Assembly (NCBI GenBank): GCA_023396115.1
Contig: JAEWXC010000086.1
Coordinates: forward strand, 1-22,345
DNA: 22,345 bases
Reading direction: 5' to 3'
From: Actinomycetes bacterium
Lineage (GTDB): Bacteria; Actinomycetota; Actinomycetes; Propionibacteriales; Nocardioidaceae
Both the position numbers and the translations under genes were made by a program. Below, in pieces: positions 8,416-14,180 of the stretch (positions are counted from its first letter, which is position 1; each line of letters starts with the position of its first letter). The notes beneath the pieces were generated by a model. It was not told the DNA's origin. It worked only from the letters and a program-made list of their open reading frames with translations, and ran no database searches.

Positions 8416-8456
8416 GGTGTGCTCCTTCAGGGCCTGGGTCAGGGGGTCGGGGGTGG

Positions 8457-9536
8457 TCACTTGCCGCCGAGGATGGCGGCCAGGTCGTAGGAGACGGGCT
8501 CCTCGAGCTGGGAGTAGTCACACGAGGCGGGCTCCCGGTCGGGGCGCCACCGCTTGAACTGGGCAGTGTGTCGGAATCGGCGGCCCTCCATGTGGTCGTA
8601 CTTCACCTCCAGCACCCGCTCGGGGCGCAGCGGCGTGAAGCTCAGGTCCTTCCCGGCGCTCCACCGGCTCTGCGTGCCGGGGACCCGCGACGGGTTGGCG
8701 GTCAGGAACTCCGCCCAGTGTCCCCACGGGTGGTCGGCGATGTCGCAGACCAGCGGCTGCAGCTCGGCGATCAGCTCCGCTCGGCGGGCGGCGGTGAAGG
8801 AGGCGCTGACCCCGACGTGGGCCAGGTTGCCCTCCTCGTCGTGCAGCCCCAGCAGCAGGCTGCCGAGCAGCGGGTTCTCCGGGGTCGAGGTCTTGTGCTC
8901 GCGGTAGCCGGCGACCACCACGTCGGCGGTGCGCTCGTGCTTGACCTTCACCATCGTCCGGCCGTTGGGCGAGTAGACCGCGTCCAGCGGCTTGGCCATC
9001 ACCCCGTCCAGCCCGGCACCCTCGAACTGGGTGAACCACTGCTCGGCGGTGCCCGGGTCGGTGGTGGTGCGGGTCAGGAAGCAGGGGCCGCGCAGCCCGG
9101 TCAGGGCCTGCTCGAGCGCGGCCCGCCGCTCGGAGAACGGTCGGTCCAGGTAGGAGTCGTCGCCCAGGGCGAGCAGGTCGAACGCGACGAATCCGGCCGG
9201 GGTCTCCGCGGACAGCTTCTCGACCCGCGACGCGGCGGGGTGGATCCGCTCCTGCAGCACCTCGAACTCCAGCCGGGCCCCGATCGCCACGAACACCTCC
9301 CCGTCCAGGACGCACCGCTCGGGCAGCTGCTCACGGGCGGCGGCGACGATCTCGGGGAAGTAGCGGGTCAACGGCTTGGTGTTGCGGCTGGTGAGCTCGA
9401 CGGTGTCGCCGTCCTTGAAGACCAGGCACCGGAACCCGTCCCACTTCGGCTCGAAGGAGTACCCGCCGCCGGTCGGCACGCCCTTGGCGGCCTTGGCCAG
9501 CATCGGCTGCACGGGTGGCATCACCGGGAGGTCCAT
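8457..9536 (-). CDS. ligC: ATP-dependent DNA ligase, LigC type
   Basis: This enzyme seals DNA nicks using ATP. The 359-aa protein has only the nucleotidyltransferase and OB-fold modules, matching the length of mycobacterial LigC. Motif I is EPKWDGFR with the adenylated Lys31, motif III is in FVAFDLLALG, motif IV is GLDGVMAKP, motif V is MVKVKHERTADVVVAG, and the C-terminal RPERVLEVKYDHMEGRRFRHTAQFKRWRPDR includes motif VI. The start is the ATG at 9536: a TAGGCT -10 box ends 6 bases before it and GGAG is too close to act as Shine-Dalgarno, so the mRNA is probably leaderless. It neighbours the primase-polymerase gene, the usual LigC partner, but here the two genes are convergent and separated by the stress-like gene and a remnant. 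Confidence 0.92.
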   Translation of the reverse strand: MDLPVMPPVQPMLAKAAKGVPTGGGYSFEPKWDGFRCLVFKDGDTVELTSRNTKPLTRYFPEIVAAAREQLPERCVLDGEVFVAIGARLEFEVLQERIHPAASRVEKLSAETPAGFVAFDLLALGDDSYLDRPFSERRAALEQALTGLRGPCFLTRTTTDPGTAEQWFTQFEGAGLDGVMAKPLDAVYSPNGRTMVKVKHERTADVVVAGYREHKTSTPENPLLGSLLLGLHDEEGNLAHVGVSASFTAARRAELIAELQPLVCDIADHPWGHWAEFLTANPSRVPGTQSRWSAGKDLSFTPLRPERVLEVKYDHMEGRRFRHTAQFKRWRPDREPASCDYSQLEEPVSYDLAAILGGK

Positions 9537-9548
9537 GTCTCCAGCCTA
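9537..9548 (-). promoter_or_regulatory. -10 element for leaderless ligC mRNA
   Basis: The complement of 9543-9548 is TAGGCT, ending 6 bases before the ATG of ligC. No clear -35 is seen at 16-19 bp spacing. Confidence 0.5.
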
Positions 9549-9589
9549 GTCAGGTGGAGGACCGGTGTGCCGAACCGGACACGGCCCTC

Positions 9590-9595
9590 TACGCT
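9590..9595 (+). promoter_or_regulatory. Candidate -10 element for tRNA-Gln
   Basis: TACGCT lies 28 bases before the mature 5' end of the tRNA and would start transcription at about 9602, the first base of the palindrome. The -35 is poor. Confidence 0.35.
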
Positions 9596-9601
9596 GGTGC
9601 C

Positions 9602-9621
9602 GTCGTCGGCGCGCCGACGAC
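9602..9621. repeat. Perfect 20-bp palindrome just upstream of tRNA-Gln
   Basis: GTCGTCGGCGCGCCGACGAC equals its own reverse complement and ends two bases before the tRNA's first nucleotide. In RNA it could fold as an 8-bp stem with a CGCG loop in the precursor leader; in DNA it could be a dimeric operator. Confidence 0.85.
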
Positions 9622-9623
9622 CT

Positions 9624-9702
9624 TCCCCAGTTGGTCTGCCGGCAGGGCCCGCCTGACTTTGAATCAGGACTAGCGACGTAGGTTCGACTCCTACCTGGGG
9701 AG
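9624..9702 (+). tRNA. tRNA-Gln (anticodon TTG), with unusual D-arm and variable loop
   Basis: A perfect 7-bp acceptor stem (TCCCCAG with CTGGGGA), anticodon stem CCTGA/TCAGG around loop CTTTGAA (anticodon TTG at 9659-9661), T-stem GTAGG/CCTAC around TTCGACT, and discriminator G9702 are all present. U1-A72 and G73 agree with glutamine identity. No CCA is encoded. Oddities are a D-stem that pairs cleanly (GGTC with GGCC, 9646-9649) only if two bases separate it from the anticodon stem, and a 9-base variable loop (9669-9677) instead of 4-5. The total is 79 nt where tRNA-Gln is usually 72-75. It reads CAA codons, which are rare in so GC-rich a genome. Confidence 0.82.
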
Positions 9703-9736
9703 CTGGACGGTCCCGGGACGCGTCGGGCCACAGCGC

Positions 9737-9749
9737 TAGCGTGCGACCC
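9737..9749 (+). promoter_or_regulatory. -10 element for leaderless SDR mRNA
   Basis: TAGCGT (9737-9742) ends 7 bases before the ATG at 9750, with GCGACCC between and no Shine-Dalgarno site. It is the same hexamer used for the primase-polymerase gene. Confidence 0.5.
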
Positions 9750-10505
9750 ATGACGCTTCCCTTCGACGGTCGCACCGTCCTGGTCACCGGCGCCTCCTCC
9801 GGGCTGGGCGCCGCCTGCGTGCGCCGCTTCGCCGCCGGAGGGGCGCACGTGCACGCCGCCTCCCGCAACACCGACGCCCTGGCCGAGCTCGCCGCGAGCT
9901 GCGCGGACCTGCCCGGGCGGGTCACGCACTCCTTCCTCGACGTCGCCGACGCCGCCTCCTGCCGCGCCGCCGTGGCCGCCGCCGTCGCCGAGGGCGGGCG
10001 CCTGGACGTGCTGGTCAACAACGCCGGACGGCACGACTTCCGGCTCACCGCCGAGGTGACCGAGGAGCAGTGGGCCCACGACCTGGCGGTCAACCTGTCC
10101 GGGGCGTTCTTCAGCAGCCAGGCGGCCCTGCCGCACCTGCTGGAGAGCTCGGGCAACATCGTCAACGTCGCCTCCGTGGCCGGGAAGGTGGGGGAGGCCT
10201 ACTCGGCCGCCTACACCGCGGCCAAGCACGGCGTCGTCGGCCTCACCAAGGCACTGGCCGTGGAGCACCTCAAGAGCCCGGTCCGGGTCAACTGCGTCTG
10301 CCCCGGCGGGATGGACACCCCGCAGGTGCACACCATCGAGGTACCCGAGGGGGCCGACTTCGACCTGGTGATGCGGGTCTCCGCCACCCGGGGGTTCATG
10401 CAGGCCGACCAGGTCGCGGCCGTCGTGGCGTTCCTGGCCTCCGACGACGCCGCCGCCGTGCACGGGGCCGTCCAGGTGGTCGACCACGGGCACCTCGCCG
10501 GGTGA
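9750..10505 (+). CDS. SDR family NAD(P)-dependent oxidoreductase
   Basis: This is a classical short-chain dehydrogenase of 251 aa. The cofactor loop TGASSGLG is at 13-20, NNAG at 90-93, the catalytic Ser142 is in NVASVAGK, and Tyr155-x3-Lys159 is in YTAAKHG. The C-terminal CPGGMDTP and DQVAAVVAFLASDDAAAVHGAVQVVDHGHLAG are typical, except that His246 replaces the glycine of the common VDGG. The Rossmann loop is followed by ASRN at the end of beta-2, which hints at NADP rather than NAD, but this is weak. The substrate is unknown. The ATG at 9750 is preferred over a GTG three codons earlier because that GTG overlaps the -10 box. Confidence 0.9.
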   Translation: MTLPFDGRTVLVTGASSGLGAACVRRFAAGGAHVHAASRNTDALAELAASCADLPGRVTHSFLDVADAASCRAAVAAAVAEGGRLDVLVNNAGRHDFRLTAEVTEEQWAHDLAVNLSGAFFSSQAALPHLLESSGNIVNVASVAGKVGEAYSAAYTAAKHGVVGLTKALAVEHLKSPVRVNCVCPGGMDTPQVHTIEVPEGADFDLVMRVSATRGFMQADQVAAVVAFLASDDAAAVHGAVQVVDHGHLAG

Positions 10506-10521
10506 AGGAACGCCGGACCCG

Positions 10522-10551
10522 TTCGCCCCGCCCCGCCGCGCCACGTACATT
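10522..10551 (+). promoter_or_regulatory. Candidate glmU promoter
   Basis: TTCGCC (10522-10527), an 18-bp spacer and TACATT (10546-10551) would give a leader of about 34 bases containing the Shine-Dalgarno site ACGGAGA. Confidence 0.4.
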
Positions 10552-10591
10552 CGACCCCGCAGTTCGTGGACCTCGACCGAACGGAGACCCC

Positions 10592-11977
10592 GTGCCCCAG
10601 GACCTGACCGTCATCGTGCTCGCTGCCGGTGGTGGCACCCGGATGAAGTCCAAGACCATGAAGGTGCTGCACCCGATCGCGGGGCGCTCCATGGTCGGGC
10701 ACGTCCTGCACGCCGTCTCCGCGATGCAGCCGCAGCGCATCGTCGCGGTCATCGGCACCCAGCGTGAGCAGGTCGGTCCGCACATCACCTCGCTGGTCCC
10801 GGACGCGGTGCTCGCCGTGCAGGAGACCCAGGACGGCACCGGGCACGCGGTCCGGGTCGCGCTGGAGCAGGTGGGCGAGGTGCACGGCACCGTCGTGGTG
10901 GTCACCGGCGACACCCCGCTGCTGGAGGGCTCCAGCCTGGCCGCCTTCGCCGCCGAGCACGAGGCCGCCCAACGGGCCGTCTCGATCCTGTCCGGTCGGG
11001 TCCCGCGCCCCTTCGGCTACGGCCGGATCGTGCGCGACGAGATCGGCGACGTGCTCGGCATCGTGGAGGAGAAGGACGCCACCGACGACCAGCGCCGCAT
11101 TGACGAGATCAACTCCGGCATCCTGGCCTTCGACGCCGAGTTCCTGCGCTCCGCGCTGCCGCGGCTGGGCAACGACAACGCCAACGGCGAGTACTACCTG
11201 ACCGAGACCGTGCAGATCGCGCGCGAGGACGGGCTCACCGTCGGCGCACACCTGGTCGACGACGTCGAGCAGACCGAGGGCGCCAACGACCGCGCCCAGC
11301 TCGCCGCCCTGGGACGCAAGCTCAACGACCGCATCGTCACCGCCTGGATGAAGGAGGGCGTGACGGTGATGGACCCGGCCACCACCTGGATCGAGGCCGA
11401 CGTGGTCCTGTCCCGCGACGTCACCCTCCTGCCCGGCACCCAGCTGCTCGGCGCGACCGTCATCGGCGAGGACGCCGTGGTCGGCCCCGACACCACGCTC
11501 AAGGACTGCGAGGTGGGCGAGGGTGCCCGCGTGGTCCGCAGCCACGGGGAGCTGGCCGTGGTCGGCGCCGGCGCCCAGGTCGGGCCGTTCTCCTACCTGC
11601 GGCCCGGCACCACGCTGGGGACCGAGGGCAAGATCGGCGCCTTCGTGGAGACCAAGAACGCCGTCATCGGCGCCGGGTCCAAGGTGCCGCACCTGTCCTA
11701 CGTCGGCGACGCCGAGATCGGGGAGGGCACCAACATCGGGGCCGGCACGATCTTCGCCAACTACGACGGCACCGCCAAGCACCGCACCACCGTCGGTGAC
11801 GGGGCCCGGACCGGGTCCAACAACACCTTCGTGGCGCCGGTGCACATCGGCGACGGGGCGATGACCGGCGGCGGCACCGTGGTCCGCGAGGACGTCCCGG
11901 ACGGCGCGCTGGCGGTCAACGACACCCGGCAGCGCACGATCGAGGGCCACGCCGCGCGGCGCCGGGGCCAGGGCTGA
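10592..11977 (+). CDS. glmU: Bifunctional UDP-N-acetylglucosamine diphosphorylase / glucosamine-1-phosphate N-acetyltransferase
   Basis: GlmU acetylates glucosamine-1-P and then couples it to UTP, making UDP-GlcNAc for peptidoglycan. The 461-aa protein has both domains. The uridylyltransferase domain shows LAAGGGTRMKS-KTMKVLHPIAG (10-31), QDGTGHA (80-86), VTGDTPLL (104-111) and NSGILAF. The C-terminal left-handed beta-helix (from about 265) shows YLRPGT, FVETKNAVIG, KVPHLSYVGDAEIG with the catalytic His367, GAGTIFANYDG and GSNNTFVAPV. The GTG start has ACGGAGA 5 bases upstream. The protein lacks the long disordered tail of mycobacterial GlmU. It is followed by prs, the conserved actinobacterial glmU-prs order, with an intervening promoter. 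Confidence 0.97.
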   Translation: MPQDLTVIVLAAGGGTRMKSKTMKVLHPIAGRSMVGHVLHAVSAMQPQRIVAVIGTQREQVGPHITSLVPDAVLAVQETQDGTGHAVRVALEQVGEVHGTVVVVTGDTPLLEGSSLAAFAAEHEAAQRAVSILSGRVPRPFGYGRIVRDEIGDVLGIVEEKDATDDQRRIDEINSGILAFDAEFLRSALPRLGNDNANGEYYLTETVQIAREDGLTVGAHLVDDVEQTEGANDRAQLAALGRKLNDRIVTAWMKEGVTVMDPATTWIEADVVLSRDVTLLPGTQLLGATVIGEDAVVGPDTTLKDCEVGEGARVVRSHGELAVVGAGAQVGPFSYLRPGTTLGTEGKIGAFVETKNAVIGAGSKVPHLSYVGDAEIGEGTNIGAGTIFANYDGTAKHRTTVGDGARTGSNNTFVAPVHIGDGAMTGGGTVVREDVPDGALAVNDTRQRTIEGHAARRRGQG

Positions 11978-12031
11978 GACCCCGTCGGGTCCACGACAGG
12001 CGCCGGCACGTGTGACGGTCGTGACACCAGC

Positions 12032-12075
12032 GCGCAGATGCTGGACCCCGGGTTGGACACGGGGGTCATCTGCGC
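12032..12075. repeat. Inverted repeat embedded in the prs promoter region
   Basis: Exact 9-bp arms GCGCAGATG (12032-12040) and CATCTGCGC (12067-12075) flank a 26-base interior that itself contains ACCCC and GGGGT able to pair. The -35 TTGGAC lies in the interior and the right arm abuts the -10. It could be an operator for prs or a glmU terminator without a T-tract. Confidence 0.8.
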
Positions 12076-12081
12076 CAGAAT
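12053..12081 (+). promoter_or_regulatory. prs promoter (TTGGAC-N17-CAGAAT)
   Basis: The -35 TTGGAC (12053-12058), a 17-bp spacer and -10 CAGAAT (12076-12081) predict a leader of about 33 bases before prs. The promoter is interleaved with the inverted repeat at 12032-12075. Confidence 0.55.
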
Positions 12082-12120
12082 CAGGCGTACGCCGCACCCC
12101 CACTCGAGGAGCCCCCTGAC

Positions 12121-13101
12121 GTGAGCGGAATGAAGAAGGCCACCGAGAAGAACCTGATGGTCTTCAGCGGTCGGGCACACCCCGCCCTGGCCGAGGAGGT
12201 CGCCGACCTGCTGGGCAGCGGCCTGGTCCCGCAGTCGGCCTACGAGTTCGCCAACGGCGAGCTCTACGTCCGGTTCGAGGAATCCGTCCGCGGCTCCGAC
12301 GCCTTCGTGATCCAGTCGCACACCGCGCCGATCAACGAGTGGATCATGGAGCACCTGATCATGGTCGACGCGCTCAAGCGCGCCTCGGCCAAGCGGATCA
12401 CCGTGGTCATGCCGTTCTACGGCTACAGCCGCCAGGACAAGAAGCACCGTGGTCGTGAGCCGATCTCGGCCCGCCTGGTCGCCGACCTGTTCAAGACCGC
12501 CGGCGCCAACCGCCTGATCACCGTCGACCTGCACGCCGACCAGATCCAGGGCTTCTTCGACGGCCCGGTGGACCACCTGATGGCGCTGCCGATTCTCACC
12601 GACTACGTCAAGCAGAAGTACGGCGACCAGCCGCTGGCCGTCGTCTCCCCGGACGCGGGTCGGATCAAGGTCGCCGAGCGCTGGTCGGCCCGTCTGGACG
12701 GCGCCCCGCTGGCGTTCATCCACAAGACGCGCCGCACCGACGTGGCCAACGAGGTCGTCGCCAACCGCGTCGTGGGTGACGTCTCGGGCCGCATCTGCGT
12801 GCTCACCGACGACATGATCGACACCGGCGGCACCATCGTGAAGGCCGCCGAGGCGTGCATGGAGGCCGGTGCGGCAGGCGTCATCATCGCTGCCACCCAC
12901 GCGATCCTCTCCGACCCCGCCACCGAGCGGCTCAAGAACTCCCCGGCCATCGAGGTGGTGCTCACCAACACCATCCCGATCCCCGCCGAGAAGCAGTTCG
13001 ACAAGATGACCGTCCTCTCGATCGCCCCGCTGCTGGCCCGTGCCATCCGCGAGGTCTTCGAGGACGGGTCGGTTACCAGCCTCTTCGACGGCCAGGCCTG
13101 A
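12121..13101 (+). CDS. prs: Ribose-phosphate pyrophosphokinase (PRPP synthetase)
   Basis: This enzyme transfers pyrophosphate from ATP to ribose-5-P, making PRPP for nucleotide, histidine, tryptophan and NAD synthesis. The 326-aa length is that of class I bacterial enzymes. Motifs are LMVFSGRAHPALAEEVA, FANGELYVRFEESVRG, PFYGYSRQDKKHRGREPISARLVAD (flexible loop), DLHADQIQGFF with His138, VVSPDAGRIKVAERW, and the PRPP-binding loop VLTDDMIDTGGTI (about 227-239). The GTG start at 12121 has GAGGAG about 10 bases upstream; an ATG at 12130 is a possible alternative. In mycobacteria prs is followed closely by rplY and pth; here 3.7 kb of other genes intervene. Confidence 0.97.
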   Translation: MSGMKKATEKNLMVFSGRAHPALAEEVADLLGSGLVPQSAYEFANGELYVRFEESVRGSDAFVIQSHTAPINEWIMEHLIMVDALKRASAKRITVVMPFYGYSRQDKKHRGREPISARLVADLFKTAGANRLITVDLHADQIQGFFDGPVDHLMALPILTDYVKQKYGDQPLAVVSPDAGRIKVAERWSARLDGAPLAFIHKTRRTDVANEVVANRVVGDVSGRICVLTDDMIDTGGTIVKAAEACMEAGAAGVIIAATHAILSDPATERLKNSPAIEVVLTNTIPIPAEKQFDKMTVLSIAPLLARAIREVFEDGSVTSLFDGQA

Positions 13102-13102
13102 T

Positions 13103-13212
13103 CGACGCCACCTGGCGGAGCGTCGCCGGCGTTGTCGGACCTTGACGATCCGCTTCGCTCGGAGATCGCCTGCGGTCCTCCGCCTTGGCGCCGCACGCGC
13201 CAGGTGACGTCG
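13103..13212. repeat. About 110-bp element bounded by near-perfect inverted repeats, downstream of prs
   Basis: CGACGCCACCTGGCG (13103-13117) and CGCCAGGTGACGTCG (13198-13212) are inverted repeats with 14 of 15 positions matching. The interior has partial internal symmetry around GATCCGC...GGAGATC. No target duplication or ORF is evident. It may be a non-autonomous mobile-element relic or a large bidirectional terminator for prs and the convergent gene. Confidence 0.5.
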
Positions 13213-13221
13213 GCGCCTTGT

Positions 13222-13262
13222 CGCTGACCGGGCACTTGTGTGGCGCTGACCGGGCACTTGTG
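13222..13262. repeat. Two identical 19-bp direct repeats, 22-bp period
   Basis: CGCTGACCGGGCACTTGTG occurs at 13222-13240 and again at 13244-13262, separated by TGG. No third exact copy is seen in the window. The rest of 13263-13328 shows nothing recognisable. Confidence 0.9.
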
Positions 13263-13328
13263 CGGGCAGGTCTTCCGCGGTGTTCGGGCACCTCCCGCAC
13301 CCGTCGGCGCCTGTGAAGGAGCGCCGGA

Positions 13329-13347
13329 CACCGCGTTACATGCGGTG
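13329..13347 (-). terminator. Hairpin downstream of the MbcA/ParS-like gene
   Basis: CACCGC (13329-13334) and GCGGTG (13342-13347) pair around a 7-base loop, 11 bases beyond the stop of the minus-strand gene. There is no real T-tract, so confidence is modest. Confidence 0.35.
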
Positions 13348-13358
13348 GGGGAGGGGTG

Positions 13359-14000
13359 TCAGGAGCCGGTGCTGCGGGCGGCGAGGGCCTCGGCCGCCCG
13401 GGCCACCAGGGGTGCTTCCTCGGGGTCGAGCACGGCCTCGACCGGGACCAGCCCGCCGAGGAGTGCCGCCGGACGGGTCGCCCAGGCCCAGACCTTCCAC
13501 GGGTCGAGCCGGGCGCGCAGCAGCGGACCCAGCACGGGAGCCAGCTCCGGGCGCGGCTGCCCCGCGGCGTCGAGCTGGAAGCCCGGGACCACCACCGAGG
13601 TCTCCACCGGCACCACCAGCAGCTCGTGGTTGTTGGAGGCCTTGTGCACCGCGAACCGGGTGTTGCCGCTGCCGCGCAGCTCACCCAGGGAGTCGTAGTC
13701 GAACCAGGGCTCGGCCAGCAGCTCGGCCCGCAGCCGTGCGCGCCGCTTGAGTTGCAGCAACGGCAGCGGCACCGCGTGCTCGGGGTCCTCGCCCTGCTCG
13801 TGCAGCATCCGGTCCAGGTCCACCAGCTGCTCCTCGGTGAGCTGCTCACCGGTGGAGGGGTCGCGCCACACCGCGACGCCCGAGCAGTTGCGGGTCAGGG
13901 GCGGCAGACCGGCCTCGGCCAGGTGCTCCAGGAGTCCGAGCCCACCGAGCCAGTCGGCCAGTCGTTCGGCGCGTTCGGCGTAGGTCTCGGCGCTGCTCAT
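13359..14000 (-). CDS. Hypothetical protein with MbcA/ParS-antitoxin-like C-terminal segment
   Basis: This 213-aa soluble protein has no known catalytic motif. The N-terminal third is helical (AERAERLADWLGGLGLLEHL, then EEQLVDLDRMLHEQG at about 56-70). The middle contains LLQLKRRARLRAELL and LGELRGSGNTRFAVHKASNNHELLVVP. The C-terminus (about 139-205) has VVPGFQLDAAGQPRPELAPVLGPLL, DPWKVWAWATRP and LLGGLVPVEAVLDP, resembling the MbcA/ParS/Xre toxin-binding fold (VPxFQ, W-x-x-PxxxLGGxxP). No RES-type toxin gene is adjacent, so if it is an antitoxin homologue it is an orphan. The ATG at 14000 has no Shine-Dalgarno site; CACGCT sits 6 bases upstream as a possible weak -10. The assignment is inference from recalled motifs. 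Confidence 0.6.
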   Translation of the reverse strand: MSSAETYAERAERLADWLGGLGLLEHLAEAGLPPLTRNCSGVAVWRDPSTGEQLTEEQLVDLDRMLHEQGEDPEHAVPLPLLQLKRRARLRAELLAEPWFDYDSLGELRGSGNTRFAVHKASNNHELLVVPVETSVVVPGFQLDAAGQPRPELAPVLGPLLRARLDPWKVWAWATRPAALLGGLVPVEAVLDPEEAPLVARAAEALAARSTGS

Positions 14001-14047
14001 GGCTCAAGCGTGCCGCACCGGTGCCGCGGAGCAGTGGCCGGGTCTCG

Positions 14048-14170
14048 GCAAGCTCGACCACCGCAGCAGGCTCGACCACCGCGGCAGGCTCGACCACCGC
14101 AGCAGGCTCGATCACCGGGGCGCGGGCTCGAAGACCGGGGCTGGGGGTCTCGGCAGGCTCGACCACCGGG
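14048..14170. repeat. 18-bp tandem repeat array (GCAGGCTCGACCACCGSR)
   Basis: Four contiguous 18-bp units start at 14048, 14066, 14084 and 14102 (GCAGGCTCGACCACCGCA and 1-3 base variants). A diverged 20-base unit lies at 14120-14139 and another good copy at 14153-14170, twice preceded by GGTCTCG. It fills the gap between the pepN stop and the upstream edge of the MbcA-like gene. The unit resembles a short dispersed intergenic repeat I recall from Nocardioides and Microbacteriaceae genomes (the GGTTTCGACAAGCTCAACCA type). It encodes nothing plausible. Confidence 0.85.
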
Positions 14171-14180
14171 GAGCGGGGCC

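Noticed and set aside
10502..10520. Similarity of GTGAAGGAACGCCGGAC (before glmU) to GTGAAGGAGCGCCGGAC near 13314
   Set aside because: One near-match of 17 bases is expected by chance among all pairs in a biased 22-kb sequence, and the flanks do not match.
12011..12028. CRP-like site (TGTGA...TGACA) upstream of prs
   Set aside because: The right half is not TCACA and the spacing is wrong; only the left half resembles a site.
14048..14170. CRISPR array
   Set aside because: The 18-bp units are contiguous with no unique spacers and there are no cas genes.
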